This document shows, piece after piece, positions 36,085 through 43,852 of a stretch of DNA of 64,000 bases. The notes beneath the pieces are model-generated. The model saw nothing but the letters and a program-made list of their open reading frames with translations, did not search any database and was not told the DNA's origin. The stretch lies in assembly GCF_900120165.1 (NCBI RefSeq), contig NZ_LT635475.1, positions 310,001 through 374,000 of the forward strand. Direction: 5' to 3'. Positions within the stretch are counted from its first letter, which is position 1; each line of letters starts with the position of its first letter. The position numbers were made by a program, and so were the translations under genes. This stretch comes from Ezakiella massiliensis (GTDB taxonomy: Bacteria; Bacillota; Clostridia; Tissierellales; Peptoniphilaceae).

Positions 36085-36761
36085 TACTTAAGTCCCCCAA
36101 AATTTCTCTTTCTGTGATTGAACTCTTCAAGACAAGCGTCCAAATCATCCCATGTAATATCTGGCCAAAAAAGATCCCTAAAAATAAATTCTGAATAAGC
36201 CGCTTGCATCAACATAAAATTAGATAGACGCAGTTCTCCTCCAGTCCTTAAAATAAAATCTGGATCTGGCATTCCAGCTGTAAATAAATTTTTCCTAATC
36301 AAATCTTCATCAACTTTTTCTGCGCTAATACCTGACTCTACAATCTTTTGTGTGGCAAAAATTACATCCTGCCAGGCAGAATAATTTATTGCAAAGTTTA
36401 CTACTAGGCCAGTATTATTTTTTGTCAAATCAACAGCATACTCAAGTTTCTCGCGACACTTTTCTGGAAGCTCTTTTAAACTTCCAAAAATATTTACCTT
36501 GGCATTCTTTTCGTGAAGATTTCTAAGCTCCTTATCTATATATTCAATCAAAAGGTTCATCAAAAAAGAAACTTCATTTTGTGGCCTCTTCCAGTTCTCT
36601 GTTGAAAAAGCATAGAGGGTCAAGTATTTAATATCATTTTCATCAGCCCACTCTATGGATTCGATTACCTTTTGCATTCCTTTTCTATGACCAAAAGCCC
36701 TTGGCAAACCACGTTTTGTAGCCCACCTACCATTGCCATCCATAATTATTGCTATGTGCAA
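36084..36761 (-). CDS. uppS: Isoprenyl (undecaprenyl) diphosphate synthase
   Basis: cis-Prenyltransferase making the C55 carrier lipid for cell-wall synthesis, 225 residues. It has the catalytic MDGNGRWA near the N-terminus, HRKGMQ, TLYAFSTENWKRP and the C-terminal RTGGELRLSNF (usually S-G-E-x-R-x-S-N-F). The start is TTG (36759-36761) with AGAGGTGAT just before it. First gene of uppS-cdsA-rseP-ispG, separated from frr by an inserted gene and two terminators. Confidence 0.96.
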   Translation of the reverse strand: MHIAIIMDGNGRWATKRGLPRAFGHRKGMQKVIESIEWADENDIKYLTLYAFSTENWKRPQNEVSFLMNLLIEYIDKELRNLHEKNAKVNIFGSLKELPEKCREKLEYAVDLTKNNTGLVVNFAINYSAWQDVIFATQKIVESGISAEKVDEDLIRKNLFTAGMPDPDFILRTGGELRLSNFMLMQAAYSEFIFRDLFWPDITWDDLDACLEEFNHRKRNFGGLK

Positions 36762-36922
36762 AATATCACCTCTTTAATAGATATAGAATATCATATAAAA
36801 TAAAAAAATACAAAATTCACTTTATTCTGTAGAAGTATTCAAAAACTCATGATAACAAAGACTTAATGAATTGTGAATTTAATTTAAGTTTATTATTAAG
36901 AAAAATTAAAATAAACTTACCC

Positions 36923-36957
36923 ACAAAAAAAGCACCTTGCATAAAACAAAGTGCTTT
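36923..36957 (-). terminator. Terminator of the exported copper-amine-oxidase-N-domain gene
   Basis: A 12-pair RNA stem with two G-U pairs (36929-36940 with 36946-36957), a 5-base loop and a T run. The 36762-37031 gap otherwise holds only AT-rich sequence and a 17-codon ORF (36968-37021) without SD. Confidence 0.88.
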
Positions 36958-36971
36958 GACATGAAAATTAA
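36923..36971. repeat. Direct repeat copy A (duplicated frr terminator)
   Basis: 49 bases matching 38692-38740 at 45 positions. It lies downstream of the exported-protein gene at 37032-38495. The copy includes a terminator hairpin and a TTA (36968-36970, TAA on the minus strand) at the place of the frr stop codon in the other copy. Confidence 0.85.
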
Positions 36972-37031
36972 TTTTTTATCAATTTTTCTTCATTAAATAC
37001 AAAACCTACAGACCTTTTCATTTCTTATTTC

Positions 37032-38495
37032 TTATCTTTCATAAAAAGCACCTTCTATGTCTGCAAAATTATCTGTAACCAAAGTAAATGCCTCCTCAAA
37101 GTTACCTCTATCTTTTGCTTGTATTCTGATATTTGGGACATCTACTACTAAATTCTGGTAAGTTGTATTAACTATTAATTTATCAATCACAATGTAACCT
37201 TCTTTTGGGAAGCTAAACTCAGAATCAAAGTTTACGGCATACATATTACCATCTATATCAATAAAAGATGTAATAGCAATGTTAGTATTGGTTGACAAAG
37301 TGAATGTATTAATTCCAGATCTATTATGTACTCCAATGCCTGTTATTCTTGTGTCCACTATACCAGTTGCATCATACCAAGCATTTTCATAAAATGATTT
37401 GTCAACCCATTTATTACCTTTTACAAATGCATCTAGCTTTTCTGAGTCGGAGTTATTTAATTTTCTGCCCTTAAATATAGTATTGCCGGCCCCTTTAAAA
37501 TATTCATTAGCTTTTAAGCAGTCTAATGAAATTTTAAATTCATCGTATAATTTATTGTAAGCCCCTGCCCTCTGTGAGTTTCCAACTTGGAATTTTTGAA
37601 TACTATCCCATATTTGATTTCCTTTTGTAATAACTGCGGTACCCACACGACTGTCTCCGACATTAGGACCAAATACATTAAAGTTCGGATTAGCAGGACT
37701 GCTATTTACTTTCTTGAAAGGGTTGTGCAAGTAACCTGCATTGTTTGTTCCTGCGAAATAGGTTGATGTACCGTCACCATTGTCTACTACTTCTCCAGGT
37801 AAGAATCCTAAATAGTTATAACCATCTTTATCAGTGTAAACTACTTTTCTACCTGCACTTTGAGTCATATCAAGTTTCTTTGGTCCATAGGGTACTGGAG
37901 CTGTTCCTCCCTTACCTACAGTTGCTTGTGGCTTTTGTGCTTGTGTGTTTTCTTGTTGTTTTGCAATTGGTTTACTGCCTGGAGTACGTAATGTAACTGT
38001 GCTAGTTGCATTATCCCAATCTACTTCATATCCTAATGACTCTGCTAGGTTTCTGATAGGAACAAATGTTCTGCTGATTTTTGGGTCTACCCCTGCGATG
38101 GTATCCATTGTTACTATTGCATTTCCGTCATACATAGCCATTCTATTTAATGGGTATGCGATGTTCTTTCCATCTTTCACGATGTCTACTATTTTATTTT
38201 GTTGGTTCCAAGTTACCTCTGCACCTTCAATTGCATTTACGAGGTCTCTGACACCGATACTTGTTCGCCCGTCTAAGACTCGAACACCATCCTTGAATTT
38301 GTTATCTATTCTTATTACTTGATCACCTTTTTGAAGGTTAATGGTGATTGGTCTAGAAAACTCTTTCAATTCTTTACGAACTACTGGATATTTATTAAGT
38401 TTGTCCATAGTTCCTTGGTCAACTGCCTTAGTGTTTGTCGACATGAGACTTAAAATAGTAAGTCCAATTGTAAATGCTAATGTTTTTTTGTTCAT
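37032..38495 (-). CDS. Exported copper-amine-oxidase-N-terminal-domain protein
   Basis: Protein of 487 residues with a signal peptide (about 1-24, ending TNTKA). A copper amine oxidase N-terminal-like domain (about 70-175) has the typical GVRDLVNAIEGAEVTWNQQN and TFVPIRNLAESLGYEVDWD. A short Gln/Lys/Pro linker and a C-terminal region (about 200-487) that I do not recognise follow. The N-domain is a common non-enzymatic module on secreted Firmicute proteins; no oxidase domain is present. ATG after GGAGG, own promoter and terminator. It splits the usual frr-uppS pair and is bracketed by direct repeats, so it looks inserted. Confidence 0.8.
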   Translation of the reverse strand: MNKKTLAFTIGLTILSLMSTNTKAVDQGTMDKLNKYPVVRKELKEFSRPITINLQKGDQVIRIDNKFKDGVRVLDGRTSIGVRDLVNAIEGAEVTWNQQNKIVDIVKDGKNIAYPLNRMAMYDGNAIVTMDTIAGVDPKISRTFVPIRNLAESLGYEVDWDNATSTVTLRTPGSKPIAKQQENTQAQKPQATVGKGGTAPVPYGPKKLDMTQSAGRKVVYTDKDGYNYLGFLPGEVVDNGDGTSTYFAGTNNAGYLHNPFKKVNSSPANPNFNVFGPNVGDSRVGTAVITKGNQIWDSIQKFQVGNSQRAGAYNKLYDEFKISLDCLKANEYFKGAGNTIFKGRKLNNSDSEKLDAFVKGNKWVDKSFYENAWYDATGIVDTRITGIGVHNRSGINTFTLSTNTNIAITSFIDIDGNMYAVNFDSEFSFPKEGYIVIDKLIVNTTYQNLVVDVPNIRIQAKDRGNFEEAFTLVTDNFADIEGAFYER

Positions 38496-38566
38496 AATTT
38501 CCTCCTTAACATTTTATTCATAAAATATTCTTCAATAATGTAATTAACAAGATCTTAATTTATTTT

Positions 38567-38595
38567 AGTATATCATAGCTTAAGATTTTTTTCAA
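38567..38595 (-). promoter_or_regulatory. Promoter of the exported copper-amine-oxidase-N-domain gene
   Basis: -35 TTGAAA (38590-38595), a 17-base spacer and -10 TATACT (38567-38572) on the minus strand. Leader about 65 bases. The remainder of the 38496-38691 gap is AT-rich with a loose TAATGTC/GACATTA inverted pair. Confidence 0.8.
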
Positions 38596-38691
38596 CTAAA
38601 CAAATAATGTCTATTTTAATTATTTAAAAAGTATAATTGACATTAAATTATTTTTCTATTTTCTTCTTGTCATTTAAATTTAAAAATTTTT

Positions 38692-38726
38692 ACAAAAAAA
38701 GCACCCTGCATAAAGCAAGGTGCTTT
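38692..38726 (-). terminator. frr terminator
   Basis: A 12-pair stem (38698-38709 with 38715-38726, one G-U in RNA), a 5-base loop, then seven T on the minus strand. Confidence 0.92.
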
Positions 38727-38740
38727 GATATGAAAATTAA
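38692..38740. repeat. Direct repeat copy B (frr stop and terminator)
   Basis: The native copy: it contains the frr stop codon (38737-38739) and its terminator. It is 45 of 49 identical to 36923-36971. The two copies flank a 1.7-kb segment with one gene. Confidence 0.85.
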
Positions 38741-39294
38741 ATTTCCATCAGTTCAGCTTCTTTTTCTTTTGTAAGCTTATCAATACTTTCAATAAATTTA
38801 TCTGTTAGCTCTTGAGCTTCAGTTTCTGATCTCTTTCTATCGTCTTCTGTGATTTCTTTATCTTTTTCGAGTTTTTTAATTCCATCAATCAGGTCACGAC
38901 GAATATTTCTAATATTAACCTTAGCTTCTTCACTTGACTTTCCTACAAGCTTTGTTAAGTCTTTACGTCTTTCCTCAGTGAGTTGTGGGATTGCAAGTCT
39001 AACAACCTTTCCATCATTAGCAGGGTTTAGTCCCAAATCAGATGCCAATATTGCCTTTTCAATTTCAGGGATAACATTTGCATCGAAAGGTTGAATTACA
39101 ATCAGCCTTGGTTCTGGAGCAGATATATTTGAAAGTTGTTTAATTGGAGTCATTACGCCATAGTAATCAACATCAATTCTATCTAACAAAGCAGGATTTG
39201 CTCTTCCAGCTCTAACTGCTGAAAGATCTTCTTTATAAACAGATACTGACTTTGACATTCTGTCTTCAGCATCTTTAAAAATTTCGTTAATCAT
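38737..39294 (-). CDS. frr: Ribosome recycling factor
   Basis: With EF-G it splits post-termination ribosomes. 185 residues, exactly family length. Features: [18 protein letters not shown] at the tRNA-mimic arm, [22 protein letters not shown] and the long C-terminal helix ending in Lys/Glu-rich sequence. Overlaps the pyrH stop by 8 bases. Its terminator is duplicated downstream of the next gene. Confidence 0.97.
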   Translation of the reverse strand: MINEIFKDAEDRMSKSVSVYKEDLSAVRAGRANPALLDRIDVDYYGVMTPIKQLSNISAPEPRLIVIQPFDANVIPEIEKAILASDLGLNPANDGKVVRLAIPQLTEERRKDLTKLVGKSSEEAKVNIRNIRRDLIDGIKKLEKDKEITEDDRKRSETEAQELTDKFIESIDKLTKEKEAELMEI

Positions 39295-40003
39295 TGTTCC
39301 TCCTTATGATAGTTCCAATTTCTTCGCCTTTTAGAGCTCTAGTTATATTTTCTGTGTCGTCAATTCCAAATACAAGCAGAGGAATATTATTATCCATACA
39401 TAGGCTTGTAGCAGTGGAATCTAATATTTTTAAGTTTAATCTTAAAATATCGGAGTATGTCAAGCTGTCAAATTTAGTAGCACTTGGGTCAATCTTTGGA
39501 TCAGCTGAATAAACACCATCAACACCTTTTTTTGCAACAAGTATTGATGAAGCACCAATTTCAGCAGCCCTCAAAGCAGCAGTAGTATCAGTCGAGAAGT
39601 AGGGATTACCAGTACCAGCTGCGAAGATAACTACTCTTCCTTTTTCTAAATGACGAATAGCCCTTCTCATAATATAAGGCTCTGCGACTTCTTGCATTTG
39701 TATAGAGGTTTGAACTCTGGTTTCTACACCAATTTTTTCTAGAGAAGATTGAAGTGCCAAAGCATTCATTACTGTTCCAAGCATACCCATATAATCTGAG
39801 GTTGCCCTTTCAATAATCTTGGCATCTCTGCCCCTCCAAAAATTGCCTCCACCAACAACAATTGCAATTTCATTGTCTGCTGTCTTACCTTCTTTGATAG
39901 ATTTTGCTAATTCATAAACAAAATCCATATCAATTCCAGTACCTTTTCCTCCAGCCATTGATTCGCCAGATAGTTTTAATACTACTCTATTCTTCGTTGA
40001 CAT
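39287..40003 (-). CDS. pyrH: UMP kinase
   Basis: Hexameric bacterial UMP kinase of the amino-acid-kinase fold, 238 residues. It has [16 protein letters not shown] at the phosphate loop, [10 protein letters not shown], the UMP site [14 protein letters not shown] and [22 protein letters not shown]. It sits in the standard rpsB-tsf-pyrH-frr order, 11 bases after tsf. Confidence 0.97.
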   Translation of the reverse strand: MSTKNRVVLKLSGESMAGGKGTGIDMDFVYELAKSIKEGKTADNEIAIVVGGGNFWRGRDAKIIERATSDYMGMLGTVMNALALQSSLEKIGVETRVQTSIQMQEVAEPYIMRRAIRHLEKGRVVIFAAGTGNPYFSTDTTAALRAAEIGASSILVAKKGVDGVYSADPKIDPSATKFDSLTYSDILRLNLKILDSTATSLCMDNNIPLLVFGIDDTENITRALKGEEIGTIIRRNND

Positions 40004-40014
40004 AAAAGCTCCTA

Positions 40015-40662
40015 TTAAACGTTCATTTGCTTTGCAACTTCATCAGCGAAGTTTTCTTCTCTTTTTTCTAGTCCTTCACCAACTTCATATCTTGTAAAGC
40101 GTCTAACTTTAATGTTTTCTCCAATTTTTGTAATCAAATCATTTAAGAGATCTTGAACTGACTTGTCTGGATCTTTGATGAATGGTTGTTCTAGCAAGCA
40201 AACTTCTGTGTAGTATTTGTTGATTCTACCTTCAACCATTTTATGAGCAATTTCTTCAGGTTTTCCTTCATTAACTGCTTGTTGTTTTAGAACTTCTTTT
40301 TCATGTTCAATAACTTCAGCTGGAACTTCTTCTCTTGAAACATATTGAGGATTGCTTGCTGCAACTTGCATTGCTAAGTCTTTAACAAAAGCTTTGAAGT
40401 CTTCGTTCTTTGCAACAAAGTCAGTTTCAGTATTTACTTCAACCAAAACACCGATTCTTCCACCGTGAATGTAGCTTTCAACAATACCTTCAGCAGCAAT
40501 TCTGGATGCTTTTTTAGCAGCTTTTGAAAGTCCTTTTTCTCTTAAATAATCAATAGCTTTTTCAACATCTCCATTTGTTTCTTGAAGAGCTTTTCTGCAG
40601 TCCATCATGCCTACGCCAGTTTTATCTCTTAGTTCTTTAACCATGCTTGCTGTAATTTCCAT
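40015..40662 (-). CDS. tsf: Elongation factor Ts
   Basis: Nucleotide exchange factor for EF-Tu. At 215 residues it is the short Firmicute/Thermus-like form rather than the 280-residue E. coli form. It starts with [19 protein letters not shown] (the TDVGFL-equivalent region follows as [13 protein letters not shown]). Spacing to rpsB is 28 bases with no terminator. Confidence 0.97.
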   Translation of the reverse strand: MEITASMVKELRDKTGVGMMDCRKALQETNGDVEKAIDYLREKGLSKAAKKASRIAAEGIVESYIHGGRIGVLVEVNTETDFVAKNEDFKAFVKDLAMQVAASNPQYVSREEVPAEVIEHEKEVLKQQAVNEGKPEEIAHKMVEGRINKYYTEVCLLEQPFIKDPDKSVQDLLNDLITKIGENIKVRRFTRYEVGEGLEKREENFADEVAKQMNV

Positions 40663-40690
40663 AATTTACCACTCCTATTCTTAATAATAT

Positions 40691-41467
40691 TTATTCTTGA
40701 TCTTCTTTGGAGCTGTTGATTTCAGCTTCCATTGTATCTTGATCTACTTCTTCTTCAGCGTCATCTTCTTCAACAGAATATTGTTCACCTTGTTTAGCTT
40801 CGATAACTGCATTAGCGATTGTTTCTGTAATAAGTTTAACGCTTCTGATAGCATCGTCATTTGCAGGAATTGGGATGTCAACTTGATCTGGGTCACAGTT
40901 TGTATCTACAACACCAACTACAGGAATTCCAAGAATTCTTGCTTCATTAACAGCAATGTATTCTTTGCTTGGGTCAATTACAAATAAGCATTGTGGTAGA
41001 CCTGGGAAATCCTTAATTCCGCCTAAGAATTTTTGTAATCTTTCGATTTCGTGACGAAGTTCAATAACTTCTTTCTTAGGAAGAGCTTCAAATGTTCCAT
41101 CTTCTTCCATTTGTTCTAGTTCTTCTAACCTATCAATTGATTTTTTAATTGTTTGATAGTTTGTCATCATGCCGCCTAACCATCTTTGGTTAACAAATGG
41201 CATTTCGCATCTCTTAGCTTCTGATTCGATAGCTTCTTGAGCTTGAGTCTTTGTTCCTACGAACATAACTTTGCCGCCATCTTCTACAACTTCTTTTACA
41301 AACTTGTAAGCCTTTTCAATTTGCTTAACAGTTTTTTGTAAGTCGATAATGTAGATTCCGTTTCTTTCTGTAAAGATGAACTCTGCCATCTTTGGGTTCC
41401 ATCTTCTTGTTTGGTGTCCGAAATGAACACCTGCTTCTAATAAGCCTTTCATAGTAATTACACTCAT
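40691..41467 (-). CDS. rpsB: 30S ribosomal protein S2
   Basis: S2 of 258 residues: [55 protein letters not shown] and [23 protein letters not shown], all conserved. The acidic C-terminal tail (Glu/Asp-rich, about 235-258) is longer than in many species. ATG at 41465-41467 follows CCGGAGG; the in-frame sequence above it is leader RNA. Confidence 0.97.
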   Translation of the reverse strand: MSVITMKGLLEAGVHFGHQTRRWNPKMAEFIFTERNGIYIIDLQKTVKQIEKAYKFVKEVVEDGGKVMFVGTKTQAQEAIESEAKRCEMPFVNQRWLGGMMTNYQTIKKSIDRLEELEQMEEDGTFEALPKKEVIELRHEIERLQKFLGGIKDFPGLPQCLFVIDPSKEYIAVNEARILGIPVVGVVDTNCDPDQVDIPIPANDDAIRSVKLITETIANAVIEAKQGEQYSVEEDDAEEEVDQDTMEAEINSSKEDQE

Positions 41468-41492
41468 TTTACACCTCCGGTTTATATTCTTC

Positions 41493-41549
41493 CGCACCCA
41501 TCTTCTGCAAGTGAGACCTTAAAGGCAACCGTACCTGCATCAAAGTGCG
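41493..41549 (-). promoter_or_regulatory. Structured leader of rpsB (candidate autoregulatory RNA)
   Basis: Between the promoter and the SD the transcript can close a 57-base domain by CGCAC (41545-41549) with GTGCG (41493-41497), enclosing a small GGUA/UGCC hairpin. Ribosomal protein S2 operons often carry such leaders; I do not match it to a specific known class. Confidence 0.4.
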
Positions 41550-41566
41550 TGAGTAATCACAGACGT

Positions 41567-41595
41567 ATTGTACCATAAAAATAGGATTAAAGCAA
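41567..41595 (-). promoter_or_regulatory. rpsB operon promoter
   Basis: -35 TTGCTT (41590-41595), a 17-base spacer and -10 TACAAT (41567-41572); start near 41560, leader about 93 bases. Confidence 0.75.
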
Positions 41596-41617
41596 GCGAT
41601 TTAGTAGATTTATTGTG

Positions 41618-41673
41618 ATTAAAAAGACATAAAAATACTGCCAAAGATTATGGTCTTATCTTTAGCAGTATTT
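41618..41673 (-). terminator. Terminator of the two-component operon
   Basis: A 16-pair stem (41633-41648 with 41658-41673, one G-U), a 9-base loop, and T-rich sequence on the minus strand. It separates the sensor operon from the rpsB promoter. Confidence 0.85.
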
Positions 41674-41712
41674 ATAATTTTTTATTAATTTCCTTTAGCT
41701 TTTATATTAAAT

Positions 41713-41814
41713 TTATATTTTGAGTACAGTTCTTAAAATCATACCAACGACAATACCTGCTACAAATAAAAATATATATTTAATATATTTTTTCTCGTTA
41801 TTATCTCTTGCCAT
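41713..41814 (-). CDS. 33-residue single-pass membrane protein
   Basis: Small ORF with GGAGG nine bases before ATG 41812-41814. The peptide begins MARDNNEKK, followed by a 22-residue hydrophobic stretch (about 10-32) with an AGIVVGM glycine pattern and a basic end (RTVLK). It is last in the operon after a response regulator, a sensor kinase and a 79-residue membrane protein, just before the terminator. I recognise no family. Possible roles are small sensor-kinase modulator or membrane stress peptide; both are guesses. Confidence 0.7.
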   Translation of the reverse strand: MARDNNEKKYIKYIFLFVAGIVVGMILRTVLKI

Positions 41815-41849
41815 TTTTATTATCCTCCTTCATAAATTCAAAACTCGTT

Positions 41850-42089
41850 CTACTCTTTTACTTCTTCCATTTTATTTAATCGCATTAATATAAATAAATA
41901 GCATATAAACATATACATTAAAGCAACATACAAGGCTTCAATTCTTATGTTATCTAAAATATACCTGTAAATTATAACCAGCGATAGCGGCCTATAAAAA
42001 GTATAAAAGTCAATTCTACCTCTAAGTATTCTATATGAATCAATCAATATAAATAATGCAAGCACTATTATAAATAAAATGTTTTCCAT
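41850..42089 (-). CDS. 79-residue multi-pass membrane protein
   Basis: ATG 42087-42089 after GGAG; starts MENILFIIVLALFILID. Two or three predicted helices (about 3-18, 33-48 and 52-70) and a charged tail (NKMEEVKE). It starts one base after the sensor kinase stop, so it is translationally coupled. A longer in-frame start inside the kinase gene has no SD. Family not recognised; its position suggests a partner or target of the kinase. Confidence 0.7.
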   Translation of the reverse strand: MENILFIIVLALFILIDSYRILRGRIDFYTFYRPLSLVIIYRYILDNIRIEALYVALMYMFICYLFILMRLNKMEEVKE

Positions 42090-42090
42090 A

Positions 42091-43122
42091 TTATTCACTC
42101 CTGCTAAATGGGATTTGCATTCTCTGCAATGCCCCTCCATCATTGTTATTTTGTAAAATTAACTCGCCCGATAAACTTTCCATATAAGAATCTACATAAT
42201 AGAGTCCAATTCCATAACCCTTTCCATAAGTCCTGCCAAAATTATCTGTATAAAAAATTTCCTTTGCTTTTTTAATCGATTCGTCATTAAATCCCAAGCC
42301 ATCATCTATTACATCAATTAATAGTTTTTCATCATGAATACTTGCTTTTATTTTAATATTTTCTCTTTTATGCTCGTATGCATTGTTCAAAAGATGAACA
42401 AAAGATTTTTGTAGCTTGTTCATATTAGCTATAACATAGACGTCTTCACCCACACTACTTTCAAAAATAATTTCTTCTTCTCTTAAGTCAGAATATATCT
42501 CTACATTCTTTTTTAAATTTGCTAACAAATCAACAATTTTTATTTTTTCCCTTTCCTCTATCTCATAAAAACTTTGACTTACATCCATTAATTTTTCTAT
42601 ATAATCCGATACTTTATCTGTTTCAGCTTCTATCCTATTTAATCTTTCTATATTCTTTCCTTCAAGTATTTTTGTATTTTTTATTAAATTCACATTTGTA
42701 TTTATTACAGTAATTGGCGTTTTCATATCATGGCTTATATATGATAGACTTGTGGAAACAAATTTTTCCTTATCTGCAATTTTCTTGTTTTTATCGATTA
42801 ATGCATCTTGAATCTTTTTAAATTCTACAGTATTCATATCACTTGTATAGTAATTGTAGTTTATTCCATTGATTATATTGCCTAAATCTTTAATTATCAG
42901 ACTATCTATTTTTTCATAAAACTTATAAGAGAAAAATATAAACGCTAATACAAAAACTCCAAATGTAAACTCAATCGAGGTTTTAAATTTAATATTAATA
43001 AGTCTAAACCCATATTTTTGATATATATTAATGACTATTAACGATAGTATTGTTGTAAGTAATATTTTTAATAAATAACCCAATATATAGCTAGATATTA
43101 TCTGCCTTATCTTTATTTCCAT
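42091..43122 (-). CDS. Sensor histidine kinase
   Basis: Membrane kinase of 343 residues. Two helices (about 12-34 and 50-67) have only a short loop between them (about 15 residues), so it is an intramembrane-type sensor without a large extracellular domain. HisKA phospho-His H131 in SYISHDMKTPITVI, then HATPase_c with LLNNAYEHKRENI (N box), DVIDDGLGF (G1) and GYGIGLYYV (G2). Overlaps the response regulator by 10 bases. The short-loop architecture is like bacitracin/antibiotic-sensing BceS kinases, but no BceAB transporter is adjacent. Confidence 0.92.
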   Translation of the reverse strand: MEIKIRQIISSYILGYLLKILLTTILSLIVINIYQKYGFRLINIKFKTSIEFTFGVFVLAFIFFSYKFYEKIDSLIIKDLGNIINGINYNYYTSDMNTVEFKKIQDALIDKNKKIADKEKFVSTSLSYISHDMKTPITVINTNVNLIKNTKILEGKNIERLNRIEAETDKVSDYIEKLMDVSQSFYEIEEREKIKIVDLLANLKKNVEIYSDLREEEIIFESSVGEDVYVIANMNKLQKSFVHLLNNAYEHKRENIKIKASIHDEKLLIDVIDDGLGFNDESIKKAKEIFYTDNFGRTYGKGYGIGLYYVDSYMESLSGELILQNNNDGGALQRMQIPFSRSE

Positions 43123-43766
43123 CTATATCCTACTCCCCATTTATTTTCTACTGGATCATCTGCATTTATCTCCAAAATCTTTTTTCTAATATTATATATA
43201 TGAGACACAATTGTACGCTCTGTAACCTCTTCACTTTGTGTTGGCAACATTGAAATCATTTGTGCTTTTGATAAAATTTTGTTTTTATTTGTATAGAGTA
43301 ATTTTAAAACTTCTAATTCAAAATTTGTCAGTCTAGAAATTTCGCCCTTCTTGCTAATGGTTCCTATATTTAAATCAAATTCAGTTTCCTTAAATACAAC
43401 TTTTTCTTTATTTTGATTTCTTAATTGCGCATTTATTCTTGCAACTAAAATATCTGCATCAAAAGGTTTTGTAATATAATCATCTGCTCCAAGATTCAAA
43501 CCTTTTATTTGATCATCTTTTGAAGACTTCGCTGTTAAAATTAAAATCGGCCTATGTATCTCATTACGAATAGTTTTTAAAAAATCTAAACCATCCCTCT
43601 TGCCAAGCATTAAGTCCAAAATTATTAAGTTATATTTATTAAGGATCATATAATCTTCAATATCATCTATATCATAATAATAATCAACTTCATAGCCTTG
43701 AGATTCCAATAAATCTTTTAGTGTTTCAACCAATGACTTGTTGTCTTCTATTAGTAATATTCTCAT
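43113..43766 (-). CDS. OmpR-family response regulator
   Basis: Protein of 217 residues. Receiver domain has the acidic pair IEDN, phosphoacceptor D51 (LIILDLMLG), and conserved ILTAKSS and DYITKPFD. The C-terminal winged helix has LTNFELEVLKLLYTNKNKILSKAQ and ends in GVGYRWK. First gene of the four-gene operon; ATG after AAGGTGG, extended -10 promoter at 43787-43795. Targets unknown. Confidence 0.94.
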   Translation of the reverse strand: MRILLIEDNKSLVETLKDLLESQGYEVDYYYDIDDIEDYMILNKYNLIILDLMLGKRDGLDFLKTIRNEIHRPILILTAKSSKDDQIKGLNLGADDYITKPFDADILVARINAQLRNQNKEKVVFKETEFDLNIGTISKKGEISRLTNFELEVLKLLYTNKNKILSKAQMISMLPTQSEEVTERTIVSHIYNIRKKILEINADDPVENKWGVGYRWK

Positions 43767-43786
43767 CCCATCACCACCTTAAAGAT

Positions 43787-43795
43787 ATTATAACA
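43787..43795 (-). promoter_or_regulatory. Two-component operon promoter (extended -10)
   Basis: TGT-TATAAT on the minus strand, about 20 bases before the ATG and just after the topA terminator. Confidence 0.6.
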
Positions 43796-43817
43796 TAAGA
43801 AAAATCAAATTATAGTA

Positions 43818-43849
43818 AAGAAAAAATGCAGCCTTTTTCAGCTGCATTT
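43818..43849 (-). terminator. topA terminator
   Basis: Nine-pair stem AAATGCAGC (43824-43832) and GCTGCATTT (43841-43849), an 8-base loop and a T run on the minus strand. Confidence 0.92.
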
Positions 43850-43852
43850 AAA

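Noticed and set aside
36968..37021. 17-codon ORF after the inserted gene as a real peptide gene
   Set aside because: No SD and no recognisable content; kept only as a detail of the duplication finding.
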